Source of the DNA: CAZBBC01 sp964489835
Lineage (GTDB): Bacteria > Calditrichota > Calditrichia > JAJRVZ01
Length of the DNA stretch: 9,959 bases
NCBI GenBank assembly: GCA_964489835.1
Contig: CAZBBC010000158.1
Span: forward strand, 1-9,959
Reading direction: 5' to 3'
In this document: piece after piece, positions 1-6,117 of the stretch
Numbering within the stretch: the first letter of the stretch is position 1
Layout of the letters: each line of letters starts with the position of its first letter
The notes under the pieces: model-generated
Told to the model about the DNA's origin: nothing
The model's database searches: none
The model's input: the letters and a program-made list of their open reading frames with translations, nothing else
Made by a program: the position numbers and the translations under genes

Positions 1-39
1 CCCTAAAGTCCCTCTCTTTCCAAGAGAGGGACTTTAGGG
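1..39 (-). terminator. possible transcription terminator of the BMC operon
   Basis: A perfect 18-bp stem with a 3-base loop lies 93 bases past the stop of the last operon gene on the minus strand. Such a stem in RNA would be very stable and could end transcription or protect the 3' end. The U-tract expected of an intrinsic terminator would fall outside the window, so this cannot be confirmed. The stem is also a member of a dispersed repeat family, so any terminator role would be secondary. Confidence 0.35.
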
Positions 40-51
40 TGAGTTCTTTAA
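1..51. repeat. palindromic dispersed repeat, copy 1
   Basis: Positions 1-18 and 22-39 are perfect reverse complements around a 3-base loop (TCC). The arms end CTCTCTT / AAGAGAG. A related hairpin lies at 8354-8386 with the same CCTCTCTT core and a 3-base loop (GGA). Both are followed by nearly the same tail: TGAGTTCTTTAA at 40-51 and TGAGTTATTTAA at 8414-8425 (11 of 12 identical). This points to a dispersed family rather than a gene-specific structure. The element may extend left beyond the window. Confidence 0.6.
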
Positions 52-132
52 ATCATGTCTCTAAGTTTATTTAATGTATAAAACATTTGATATTCCGGCG
101 ATATTTACTTATGAATTAGCCCAACCAATAGA

Positions 133-696
133 TCAAATCAACTCTTTTAACAACTCTTCGTGCGGATGACGAATGAGTGTATATCCAGCCAGCATTCCTT
201 CTGCTTTGATATATTCAACCGCAGGTTCTGCCGCAGATTTGAGAGCCTCCATATTACCGGTGATAACAACATACCCTTTACCGCCAATCGCCATCGCTAC
301 ATGAATACGATTAATCTCCAGATCAGCCTCTTTTACCGCATAGTCAGCTGCCTTAATCGAGGTCGCGACAGAGAATGTTTCAATGACCAGCATGCCGTCC
401 ACCGGCCTTTCGATCTGCAATGTCGTCGGTCCGGTAATTGCCGGAAATACACGGGGATCAATTCGGGGAATTATCAGGGCATCAACGATTGCAAAGCCAC
501 CTGTTTCTCTGGCCACTTCCAGACAAGCCTCAACATCGGAAATACTGCCACGGACTAAAATTAAATATTTACCGGAACAAATGGTTCGTGCCAGCAATTT
601 CTCAACATTGGCAGATTTAAGTACCGCATCCTGTACTTCGAATCCTTTATAAATACTGGCCAGTTCTATGATACCTATTGAATTTTTTTCGCTCAT
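133..696 (-). CDS. pduT: tandem-domain BMC shell protein (BMC-T), PduT-like with Fe-S pore cysteine
   Basis: This 187-residue protein has two BMC domains (about residues 5-80 and 102-180), so it should form a pseudohexameric trimer in the shell. In PduT the central pore carries a [4Fe-4S] cluster bound by one cysteine from each subunit. Here Cys40 in TICSGKY occupies the position expected for that ligand in the first domain, whereas the second domain has AIGGKG. The start ATG overlaps the stop of the PduS-like gene by one base (TAATG), with GAGGA just upstream, so the two are probably translationally coupled. Known PduS-PduT pairs are proposed to move electrons between the lumen and cytosol. 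It is the last gene of the operon; a hairpin follows at 1-39. The family assignment is firm, and the cluster is inferred from the cysteine. Confidence 0.88.
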   Translation of the reverse strand: MSEKNSIGIIELASIYKGFEVQDAVLKSANVEKLLARTICSGKYLILVRGSISDVEACLEVARETGGFAIVDALIIPRIDPRVFPAITGPTTLQIERPVDGMLVIETFSVATSIKAADYAVKEADLEINRIHVAMAIGGKGYVVITGNMEALKSAAEPAVEYIKAEGMLAGYTLIRHPHEELLKELI

Positions 697-1994
697 TAGT
701 TCCTCTGTATTACGATTTCATGCCCGGTTATTTCCTTAATCGTTCCGTCAATCGAAGCATGTATGTTTGTAGAGATACCTGTACCCGCTTCTCCGATCAG
801 ATCGAATTTCTTTACGGGATCACCCTTTTTCACGACCGGTTTGGCAGGAGATCCGATATGCTGACTGAGCGGTATCCGCACCCTATCTGGTCTGAATGCC
901 ATTGCCAATAATGGCCCTTCATCTTTGAACCTCTGGACATCCAGACGCTGTATCAGTTTCTTTGAAGGCACTTTACGATATTCCGCCATCGGATGCACCG
1001 TTACCGGTAAACCTTCCCATTTTAAATTTTGTTCTGCCAGAATCTTTTTCTCAATGATCGTTGCTCCTTTGGGATCCAGACCTTCCGGGCAGGCATAGAG
1101 TGTGCATAGATTGCATTCGCAGCAGAAATCACTGCCAAGATCAACGAAAGGATTTCCTTCCCTGGTAAACATGCGATTTCGCATTGCTATTTCCGGACGC
1201 ACCGGATGCCCTAACAAATAACGGGGACAAAATTCCGTACAATAACTGCACTGATCGCAACTCGCTTTGGCGATCCGGTCGGTATCATGTGCCGTGGCAA
1301 AACGCTGATACATCGTCACGCAATGATGATCATGGGGCAAAACGATGATCGCACCTGACCGCTTGGTCACTACCTGATTTAAATCTTCTTCAAGTCTGCC
1401 CATCATTAAGCCATCCAGCCGGACCTTGTAGCGACGGGTACGAATATTAAATTTTGATAGTATTTCGGCATAGCTGATACCGACAGGCACCTTAACCGTT
1501 GCCGGTGATTCAACGGCACCGGCGACAGAAACAAACTTCTCAACAACCGGAACATTTCTGGCAATGTTATAAAGGGTTTCCACATTTTGCACCAGACAAC
1601 CCACAGATACAGGTAATTCACCCGGTTGGACGACACGTCCGGTCGTCAGATAAACGAGTATCATTTCATCACCGGCCGGATAGAAATCACCAATCGTATG
1701 CAATCTGATATTTCCGGATAGTTTTTGTTTCAACGTTCTGATAAGATCCGTATGTTTTTCCTTGATACCGATAATACCATGTATGGCCCCGGTAATAGTC
1801 ATAGCCGTGCGAAACCCATCAAGTACTTCATCAGAATAATGATGCAATATTTCCATATCCTTATGCAGCAGCGGTTCACATTCTGCCGCATTCATAATCA
1901 GAGTGTCGGGATGTGATGCCAGTTTTACATGGGTAGGAAATCCGGCCCCTCCGGCACCAATCACGCCGATATTTGCTATATCTTCAATTCTCAT
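696..1994 (-). CDS. pduS: PduS-like RnfC-family Fe-S flavoprotein (cobalamin reductase / NADH oxidoreductase)
   Basis: This 432-residue protein has the length and layout of PduS, a soluble relative of RnfC. A glycine-rich nucleotide-binding loop, GAGGAGFPTHVK, lies at residues 13-24. Two [4Fe-4S] motifs follow: Cys246, 249, 252 and 256 (CDQCSYCTEFCP), and Cys291/292, 294, 297 and 302 (CCECNLCTLYACPEG). A barrel-sandwich-like C-terminus occupies about residues 378-430. Family members use FMN and NADH and can reduce cobalamin or feed electrons to PduT. No B12-dependent enzyme or adenosyltransferase is visible here, so recycling of NAD+ from the aldehyde dehydrogenase is the more likely role (inference). 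ATG is the only convincing start, but its Shine-Dalgarno is poor: GGAAAGAG lies about 15 bases upstream, followed by an AT run. The gene is separated from the preceding BMC-P gene by 184 bases. Confidence 0.9.
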   Translation of the reverse strand: MRIEDIANIGVIGAGGAGFPTHVKLASHPDTLIMNAAECEPLLHKDMEILHHYSDEVLDGFRTAMTITGAIHGIIGIKEKHTDLIRTLKQKLSGNIRLHTIGDFYPAGDEMILVYLTTGRVVQPGELPVSVGCLVQNVETLYNIARNVPVVEKFVSVAGAVESPATVKVPVGISYAEILSKFNIRTRRYKVRLDGLMMGRLEEDLNQVVTKRSGAIIVLPHDHHCVTMYQRFATAHDTDRIAKASCDQCSYCTEFCPRYLLGHPVRPEIAMRNRMFTREGNPFVDLGSDFCCECNLCTLYACPEGLDPKGATIIEKKILAEQNLKWEGLPVTVHPMAEYRKVPSKKLIQRLDVQRFKDEGPLLAMAFRPDRVRIPLSQHIGSPAKPVVKKGDPVKKFDLIGEAGTGISTNIHASIDGTIKEITGHEIVIQRN

Positions 1995-2178
1995 AATATA
2001 TATATTTTCTCTTTCCGTTCAGGAGAGAACTATTATGTTATCCTCAATTTTTTTCTAAGCGTATGATCCTTATATATGCTATTGCATCCAAAAGCTTTGT
2101 TATTTTCACAAAGTTATTTTAGGCACTTTAGATCACTTTTAACTTTAGTCACTTGCGGTTTACCGCGGTATGTATTTA
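1995..2178. other. intergenic gap with short palindromes and a near-direct repeat
   Basis: This is one of three long gaps inside the operon. It holds ACTTTAGATCACTT (2125-2138) and ACTTTAGTCACTT (2142-2154), which differ by one inserted base and start 17 bases apart. There is a GCGGT-TT-ACCGC inverted repeat (2155-2166) overlapping the palindrome TACCGCGGTA (2161-2170). A CTTTGT-N7-ACAAAG dyad lies at 2095-2113. I see no good sigma-70 promoter with proper spacing for the PduS gene and no ORF. Confidence 0.35.
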
Positions 2179-2454
2179 TTACGGATCATTATATTCTATT
2201 TTGTCGACGATGGCCATGATCAGGGTTCTGATCGGTGCCTGATCCAGGGCAAATATCTCCTTGGCCACACCTGGCGCGCCACCACAAACAACGATATCAT
2301 CAATCCCTGATCCGACATAATCAACAGCGACCCATTCGGAACCCTTTTCTCTCCCATCGGGTGTGACCGGCTGCACAACAAAAACACGCTTTGCCAAATA
2401 GGCCGGATGTTTTGCCGTCGAAGTCACCATTTTTTTTACTTTTGCCAAAAACAT
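2179..2454 (-). CDS. BMC-P (EutN/CcmL family) shell vertex protein, divergent
   Basis: This 91-residue protein has the length and fold signature of EutN/CcmL pentamers, which cap the vertices of the shell. It begins MFLAKVKKMVTST and ends with the typical IMAIVDKIE strand. It lacks the usual 'SSAR' segment near residue 60, where it has CGGAPGVAKEI instead, so it belongs to a divergent BMC-P group. The Shine-Dalgarno (GAGGTGAG) overlaps the TGA stop of the upstream BMC-P gene, leaving only 9 bases between the two, so they are surely co-transcribed and probably coupled. BMC-P proteins are minor in number, and several paralogues per locus is typical of PVM-type systems. Confidence 0.88.
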   Translation of the reverse strand: MFLAKVKKMVTSTAKHPAYLAKRVFVVQPVTPDGREKGSEWVAVDYVGSGIDDIVVCGGAPGVAKEIFALDQAPIRTLIMAIVDKIEYNDP

Positions 2455-2463
2455 TTTCTCACC

Positions 2464-2727
2464 TCAATCGATTGAATCCACCAGTTCAACCACACTGGCG
2501 TTGACAGGGACATTATTTGAGGGGAAAGCCTGAACAGCATCGGTTCCGGTCACATAAACAACGGTATCTCCTGATCCCGCCAAATTTCTGGGATCGGCTG
2601 CTACCAATGGCCGATCAATCAAATTTCCTGTACTGGATATCGGCTGAATGATAAATAACCGGCAAGCCTTTAATTGTGGAACCTTCTTGTCGGCCCAGAC
2701 TTTTCCTATAACTTTACCTAGTCTCAT
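2464..2727 (-). CDS. BMC-P (EutN/CcmL family) shell vertex protein, divergent
   Basis: This 87-residue EutN/CcmL-type protein starts MRLGKVIGKVWADKK, a classic family N-terminus, and ends with VNASVVELVDSID. As in its downstream neighbour, the usual SSAR loop is replaced, here by VTGTDAVQAF at about residues 59-68. It is the first gene after a 294-base gap that contains a dispersed repeat. The ATG has a modest AAGGGA Shine-Dalgarno about 8 bases upstream. No promoter is obvious, so it may rely on read-through from the upstream block. It would form pentamers at shell vertices. Confidence 0.88.
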   Translation of the reverse strand: MRLGKVIGKVWADKKVPQLKACRLFIIQPISSTGNLIDRPLVAADPRNLAGSGDTVVYVTGTDAVQAFPSNNVPVNASVVELVDSID

Positions 2728-3021
2728 AATTGGAATCCCTTAAAAATTTTCTTAATCAATGACCCAGCTCTTTACTCCGGTGGTGTTAAAAATAACCACA
2801 GAGCATACCGTGTTGATTTAAATATTAACCACGAAGATCACGAAAATCTTATTTTAACTATTCTTTTATCTAGAGCGATGTTAACATAAAAATTATATTA
2901 ATATTTAAAAACTTCGTGTGCTTCGTGCGCTTCGTGGTTAAAGCTTTTTATAATCCTTTTTTCATTTTATCATATTCCTATTTAGTCAGGAGGACACTAC
3001 CATGCAGAATATTGATCATGT
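2728..3021. repeat. intergenic gap inside the BMC operon carrying TTAACCACGAAG repeats
   Basis: This 294-base gap contains TTAACCACGAAG at 2825-2836 on the plus strand and its reverse complement CTTCGTGGTTAA at 2930-2941, so the two face each other as an inverted pair 117 bases across. The right copy (2912-2941) has a 9-base internal period (CACGAAG plus two bases, three times on the minus strand). A third copy at 9769-9798 matches it at 27 of 30 positions. The rest is AT-rich. I see no coding sequence on the operon strand, no convincing promoter and no terminator. Confidence 0.6.
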
Positions 3022-3291
3022 TTATTCTGTTATCTGCAAATTATCAATGATGGCCATTACCACTGCATCGATGGGAGAATCTTTGGTGACTTCCGTCAAC
3101 CGGGCGGAAGAGCCATAGGTCAATAAGACAAATGCTCCTTCACCGGCCTTAACAGCATCAACAGCCACATGATAGTTATCCAGTGGTTTCCCAGTATGAT
3201 CCACTTCTTTACATAATAGTAATTTTTTTCCGGTCAGATTTTCATCCTTCTGACTGGCGACCACGGTTCCTACCACTTTGGCGAAAATCAT
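3022..3291 (-). CDS. BMC-P (EutN/CcmL family) shell vertex protein, canonical
   Basis: This 89-residue protein is a textbook EutN/CcmL vertex protein. It begins MIFAKVVGTVVASQKDENL, has the canonical YGSSARLT segment at about residues 59-66 lining the pentamer, and ends AVVMAIIDNLQ. It starts 14 bases after the stop of the BMC-H gene at 3306, with an AGAGGG Shine-Dalgarno in that gap, so the two form a tight unit. It is followed by the 294-base repeat-bearing gap. It is one of four BMC-P paralogues here and one of the two with the SSAR motif. Confidence 0.92.
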   Translation of the reverse strand: MIFAKVVGTVVASQKDENLTGKKLLLCKEVDHTGKPLDNYHVAVDAVKAGEGAFVLLTYGSSARLTEVTKDSPIDAVVMAIIDNLQITE

Positions 3292-3305
3292 TTTTCCCTC
3301 TGATC

Positions 3306-3581
3306 TTAGCGTTTAAATGTAGTTTTAAGTTCATCCACAGGTCTGGGGATCACCAGATCCGATACAACTTCTCCTACCCGGGCCGCTGATTCTCTGCCGG
3401 CATCTATGGCAGATCTGACCGCAGATACTTCTCCCTCAACAATAAATGATACCAGACCGCTCCCGATCTGTCTCCATTCGACGACATCAACACTTGCCGC
3501 TTTTACGGCAGCATCGGCACCTTCAATTAAGGGTGTGAATCCACGCGTTTCCAATATGCCAATCGCTTTTACTTCAGCCAT
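3306..3581 (-). CDS. BMC-H hexameric shell protein (PduA/EutM type)
   Basis: This 91-residue single-BMC-domain protein would build the hexagonal facets of the shell. It starts MAEVKAIGILETRGF and has the pore-loop sequence QIGSGLVS at about residues 38-45, with Ser at the pore as in PduA-type metabolite pores. It ends with a short IPRPVDELKTTFKR tail. The EGEVSAVRSAIDAG helix is typical of the family. A good Shine-Dalgarno (AGGAG) precedes the ATG by 7 bases. The upstream gap to the aldehyde dehydrogenase stop is 133 bases. It is one of three BMC-H paralogues in the window. Confidence 0.93.
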   Translation of the reverse strand: MAEVKAIGILETRGFTPLIEGADAAVKAASVDVVEWRQIGSGLVSFIVEGEVSAVRSAIDAGRESAARVGEVVSDLVIPRPVDELKTTFKR

Positions 3582-3666
3582 AATAATCTCCTATTATATT
3601 TTTTCAATACCGATTAAAAAACGCTATATATTTTTAACAAAATTCATACTCTGATCTATTCATACC

Positions 3667-3681
3667 GCAGCCGTTGGCTGC
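3667..3681. other. small hairpin between aldehyde dehydrogenase and BMC-H genes
   Basis: GCAGCC-GTT-GGCTGC is a perfect 6-bp stem with a 3-base loop, lying 34 bases past the stop of the aldehyde dehydrogenase gene. No T-run follows on the minus strand, so it is unlikely to be a strong terminator. It could be a processing or partial attenuation site that sets the enzyme-to-shell ratio (inference). Confidence 0.3.
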
Positions 3682-3714
3682 AAACAGAGAAAAGAATTCC
3701 AAATTTTTACTCTA

Positions 3715-5145
3715 TCAGGCAAAACGCAAGGCTCCGTGGACCATTATTCTCCGTTTTCTACAGAAATCAAGCGGTGTACAAATCCCTTCGCCGGTCGGTG
3801 TGGCAATGGTATGAGAAAAATATCCCTCTCCCTGATCGCCACCATCCCCACGTAGGGTATTTCCGTTAATGGTCTGAACATCACAATCCAGCCGTTTGGT
3901 AAAAGCGGTTGCCCGGTTCATATCACGGGTATAAACACTTGCGGTATGCTTAAAACCATGTTCCGCCTTTAATGCCGCGACCAGGCCGTCTTCAAAATTT
4001 TTAACCCTGACAAACGGAAGACAACAGGTCATTTGCTCAGCCACGACCCAGGGATGATCTCTCTCCGTTTCACCAAATAACAAGGGTACATCTTCCGAAA
4101 TGTTCATTCCCAGTACCTTTGCCAGCACATTTGCCCGTCGGCCCACAAAATCCCGATGAATCAAATAATGTTTGCCCGATTTGGTCAGCGCTTTATCCGC
4201 TAATTGATTCATCAATGAACCGGTTAACCGTACATTTCCCTCTTTTTCAAAAATCTTCATAAAATTCTCAAAGACACTCTCTACAATAAAAATTTCTTTC
4301 TCAGCGGTGCATAAAATATTATTATCAAAACTGGCGCTGTGCGTTATCTCCCTCGCCGCCAGTTCAAGATCTGCGGTCTCATCGATAAGTACCGGTGGAT
4401 TTCCGGGTCCGGCGGCAATAATTTTCTTGGGATACTTCATGGCCATATCAACCATAAAGGGACCACCAGTCACCGAAAGCATTTCTACATCCGGATGATT
4501 GAACAGGATTTCTGCCGTTTCCAATGTTGGTTCGGCAACACAGGTAACCAGGTTTTCAGGGGCTCCCGCTTCAACCATATATTGATTGGCCAGTTGAATG
4601 ACATAAGCGTTGACTTTCTTTGCACTCGGATGCGGATTGAAGGCAATCGTATTTCCGGCAGCGAGCTGGATAATGATGTTATTGATCATAGTCGGCGCAG
4701 GATGAGTACTGGGCGTAATGTTACCGATAACCCCATAAGGGGAATATTCATCCAGTGCCAGGCCGTTTTTACCTGACCAGGCCTTCGGATCCAGATACTC
4801 CACACCGGGACTGTTTTTTGCTACATTGATATGCTTTTGTATCTTGTGATCCACCCGACCCATTCCGGTTTCCTCAACAGTCATACGGGCAAATTCTTCC
4901 TTATGATCAAGTGTCATCTGCCTTACGGCATCGGTAAATTTTTTACGGCATTGTTTATCACAATTGTCACTATATTCTAAAAAAGCCGCATGAGCCGCGG
5001 TGATCGCATCATTCATGCAGTCAAAAACACCCCAGTTATTTTTCGGCGCAATTAGCATATTAATATCCGTCACGGTGCTTTGTGACATGACATTTTTAAC
5101 AACCGTTTTTACGATATCTTGTATTTGATCATTGGATACATTCAC
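3715..5145 (-). CDS. pduP: CoA-acylating aldehyde dehydrogenase with N-terminal encapsulation peptide (PduP/EutE-like)
   Basis: This 476-residue protein has the length of PduP/EutE. It oxidises an aldehyde with NAD+ and CoA to acyl-CoA. Residues 5-20 (NDQIQDIVKTVVKNVM) form an amphipathic helix of the encapsulation-peptide kind, followed by a linker to about residue 37. The Rossmann part includes SVTGGP (224-229). The catalytic cysteine is Cys279 in SFDNNILCTAEKE. The C-terminal FCRKRRIMVHGALRF (461-475) is typical of metabolosome aldehyde dehydrogenases. The start is GTG, chosen because AGAGG lies 6 bases upstream and the helix follows directly. This is the only NAD-linked oxidoreductase of the core visible here. 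The substrate is unknown: propionaldehyde, lactaldehyde or acetaldehyde all fit, and the signature enzyme that would decide is absent. Confidence 0.93.
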   Translation of the reverse strand: MNVSNDQIQDIVKTVVKNVMSQSTVTDINMLIAPKNNWGVFDCMNDAITAAHAAFLEYSDNCDKQCRKKFTDAVRQMTLDHKEEFARMTVEETGMGRVDHKIQKHINVAKNSPGVEYLDPKAWSGKNGLALDEYSPYGVIGNITPSTHPAPTMINNIIIQLAAGNTIAFNPHPSAKKVNAYVIQLANQYMVEAGAPENLVTCVAEPTLETAEILFNHPDVEMLSVTGGPFMVDMAMKYPKKIIAAGPGNPPVLIDETADLELAAREITHSASFDNNILCTAEKEIFIVESVFENFMKIFEKEGNVRLTGSLMNQLADKALTKSGKHYLIHRDFVGRRANVLAKVLGMNISEDVPLLFGETERDHPWVVAEQMTCCLPFVRVKNFEDGLVAALKAEHGFKHTASVYTRDMNRATAFTKRLDCDVQTINGNTLRGDGGDQGEGYFSHTIATPTGEGICTPLDFCRKRRIMVHGALRFA

Positions 5146-5174
5146 ATCTAGCCTCTATAATTTTATGAGTCCTT

Positions 5175-5465
5175 TTACTTCGCAGGCTTTTTTACTTCAA
5201 TAGGAAACTTGGGCGACAACTTGAGAGAGGGCCTGGGAATAATCGTCTGGCCCTGCACTTCTCCTATCTGGGATGCGGCAGCGACCCCTGCTTCAACCGC
5301 GGCTTTAACAGCAGCTACATCCCCTCTGAGAATGATATTTATCTTGCCACCGCCGGCTCGTAACCAATCACCAAATCTGACATTGGCAGCCTTTACCGAA
5401 GCATCGGCGGCTTCTATGGCTGTTGTAAAACCTAAGGTTTCTATAACACCTAGTGCTTCTTGCAT
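5175..5465 (-). CDS. BMC-H hexameric shell protein with unusual GGG pore
   Basis: This 96-residue BMC-domain protein starts MQEALGVIETLGFTTAIEAADASVKA in the family manner (its first 20 residues are enough to recognise it). I chose the ATG at 5463-5465 because GGAGGA lies 9 bases upstream and the longer frame would add a basic leader overlapping the preceding gene. The pore region reads LRAGGGKINI instead of the IGSGLV of its two paralogues, so the pore serine becomes glycine and a lysine replaces the usual leucine. Carboxysomal CsoS1-type hexamers also have GGG there. The C-terminal tail (SPKFPIEVKKPAK) is basic. It lies 16 bases after the other BMC-H gene and 29 bases before the aldehyde dehydrogenase start. 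Confidence 0.9.
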   Translation of the reverse strand: MQEALGVIETLGFTTAIEAADASVKAANVRFGDWLRAGGGKINIILRGDVAAVKAAVEAGVAAASQIGEVQGQTIIPRPSLKLSPKFPIEVKKPAK

Positions 5466-5481
5466 TTGCTTTTTCCTCCGC

Positions 5482-5760
5482 TTATTTTTTAATATCAATC
5501 AAACCAAAAACATCATCATGGGCAGAGGGAATGACGTTCGTACACAATAGTTCCCCAACCTTAGCGGCTGCTTCTGCACCCGCTTCCACCGATGATTTGA
5601 CAGCGCCCACCTCGCCACGAATAATCGAGGTAACCAAGCCACTTCCGATTTCTACTTTTTTCACCAAATCCACGCCGGCCGTTTTGAGCATGGCATCAAT
5701 CGCTAATATACTTCCTGTGTTTCCACGCGTCTCAACAAATCCCAGTGCTAATTTTGCCAT
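5482..5760 (-). CDS. BMC-H hexameric shell protein (PduA/EutM type)
   Basis: This 92-residue single-BMC-domain facet protein begins MAKLALGFVETRGNTGSILA and carries the pore sequence EIGSGLVTSIIRGEVGAVK (from about residue 37), which is close to the PduA/PduJ/EutM consensus. It ends with HDDVFGLIDIKK. GGAG lies 8 bases before the ATG. It is followed 16 bases later by a second BMC-H gene with a different pore, so the facets are probably mosaics of at least two hexamer types. It is probably a main facet component, to judge by its canonical sequence and operon position. Confidence 0.93.
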   Translation of the reverse strand: MAKLALGFVETRGNTGSILAIDAMLKTAGVDLVKKVEIGSGLVTSIIRGEVGAVKSSVEAGAEAAAKVGELLCTNVIPSAHDDVFGLIDIKK

Positions 5761-5808
5761 TTGACATCTCCTTCTATAAGATTAATATTTATATATCACT
5801 TGCAATTG

Positions 5809-6114
5809 TCACTCTATCGTTAAAACAATCTGTTTTTGCTTCACCAATTCTCTTGCTTTTGGTGTAATAACAGTTCCTTTGGGAACAATAACCTCACCGG
5901 TTAATTCGTGCAGTCTGCGGACATGGGATTCGGTCAATATCGGTGTCCGGTATTTACTCATATCAACCTTTTCGGATTTGGACCGCCATTTATTAATATC
6001 ATCACCACCCCCACCCAATGAAGATGAATACGAGATTTTAATCCCCTGTTTTTTCAGTTCTTTTACCACTGATGAGGTTACCAGTTGAATTAATTGATCA
6101 AGAGCAATTTCCAA
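5809..6114 (-). CDS. small BMC-associated protein: encapsulation-like helix plus EutT-N-like domain
   Basis: This 101-residue protein has no function I can name. Residues 2-22 form an amphipathic helix (DQLIQLVTSSVVKEL) that matches the N-terminal helices of PduL and the aldehyde dehydrogenase of this locus. A glycine-rich linker follows (SLGGGGDD, about 32-39). Residues 55-101 (TPILTESHVRRL, then VPKGTVITPKAREL) resemble the short N-terminal segment of EutT cobalamin adenosyltransferases, which reads roughly ITE..LR...LP....LTPSAREL, but the adenosyltransferase domain is absent. The start is TTG, supported by GGAGGA 9 bases upstream inside the end of the BMC-P gene; the two genes are only 3 bases apart. 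I infer a core-packaged adaptor or scaffold. A gene of this kind is, to my recollection, recurrent in PVM-like loci. Confidence 0.75.
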   Translation of the reverse strand: MEIALDQLIQLVTSSVVKELKKQGIKISYSSSLGGGGDDINKWRSKSEKVDMSKYRTPILTESHVRRLHELTGEVIVPKGTVITPKARELVKQKQIVLTIE

Positions 6115-6117
6115 GAC

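Noticed and set aside
2912..2941. CRISPR-like array from the 9-base period CACGAAG repeats
   Set aside because: The units are contiguous with no spacers, only three copies occur, and the unit is far too short for a CRISPR repeat.
3002..3118. Plus-strand 38-codon frame with a perfect AGGAGG 8 bases before its ATG
   Set aside because: It lies mostly antisense within the 3' end of a firm BMC-P gene, its sequence has no recognisable pattern, and no promoter is seen. The ribosome-site match is probably chance.
3593..3598. TATAAT on the minus strand upstream of the BMC-H gene at 3306-3581
   Set aside because: It is 11 bases from the start codon, so a transcript from it would begin inside or after the Shine-Dalgarno. 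No well-spaced -35 is present.
4339..4776. Long plus-strand open frame of 145 codons within the aldehyde dehydrogenase gene
   Set aside because: It is fully antisense to a gene with intact catalytic motifs and its translation shows no family features. The same applies to the plus-strand frames at 160-558, 5209-5550 and 5453-5764.
5466..5498. Longer start for the BMC-H at 5175 adding an 11-residue basic leader
   Set aside because: It would overlap the previous BMC-H gene, it needs a rare start codon, and GGAGGA sits correctly for the ATG at 5463-5465, which gives the family N-terminus.
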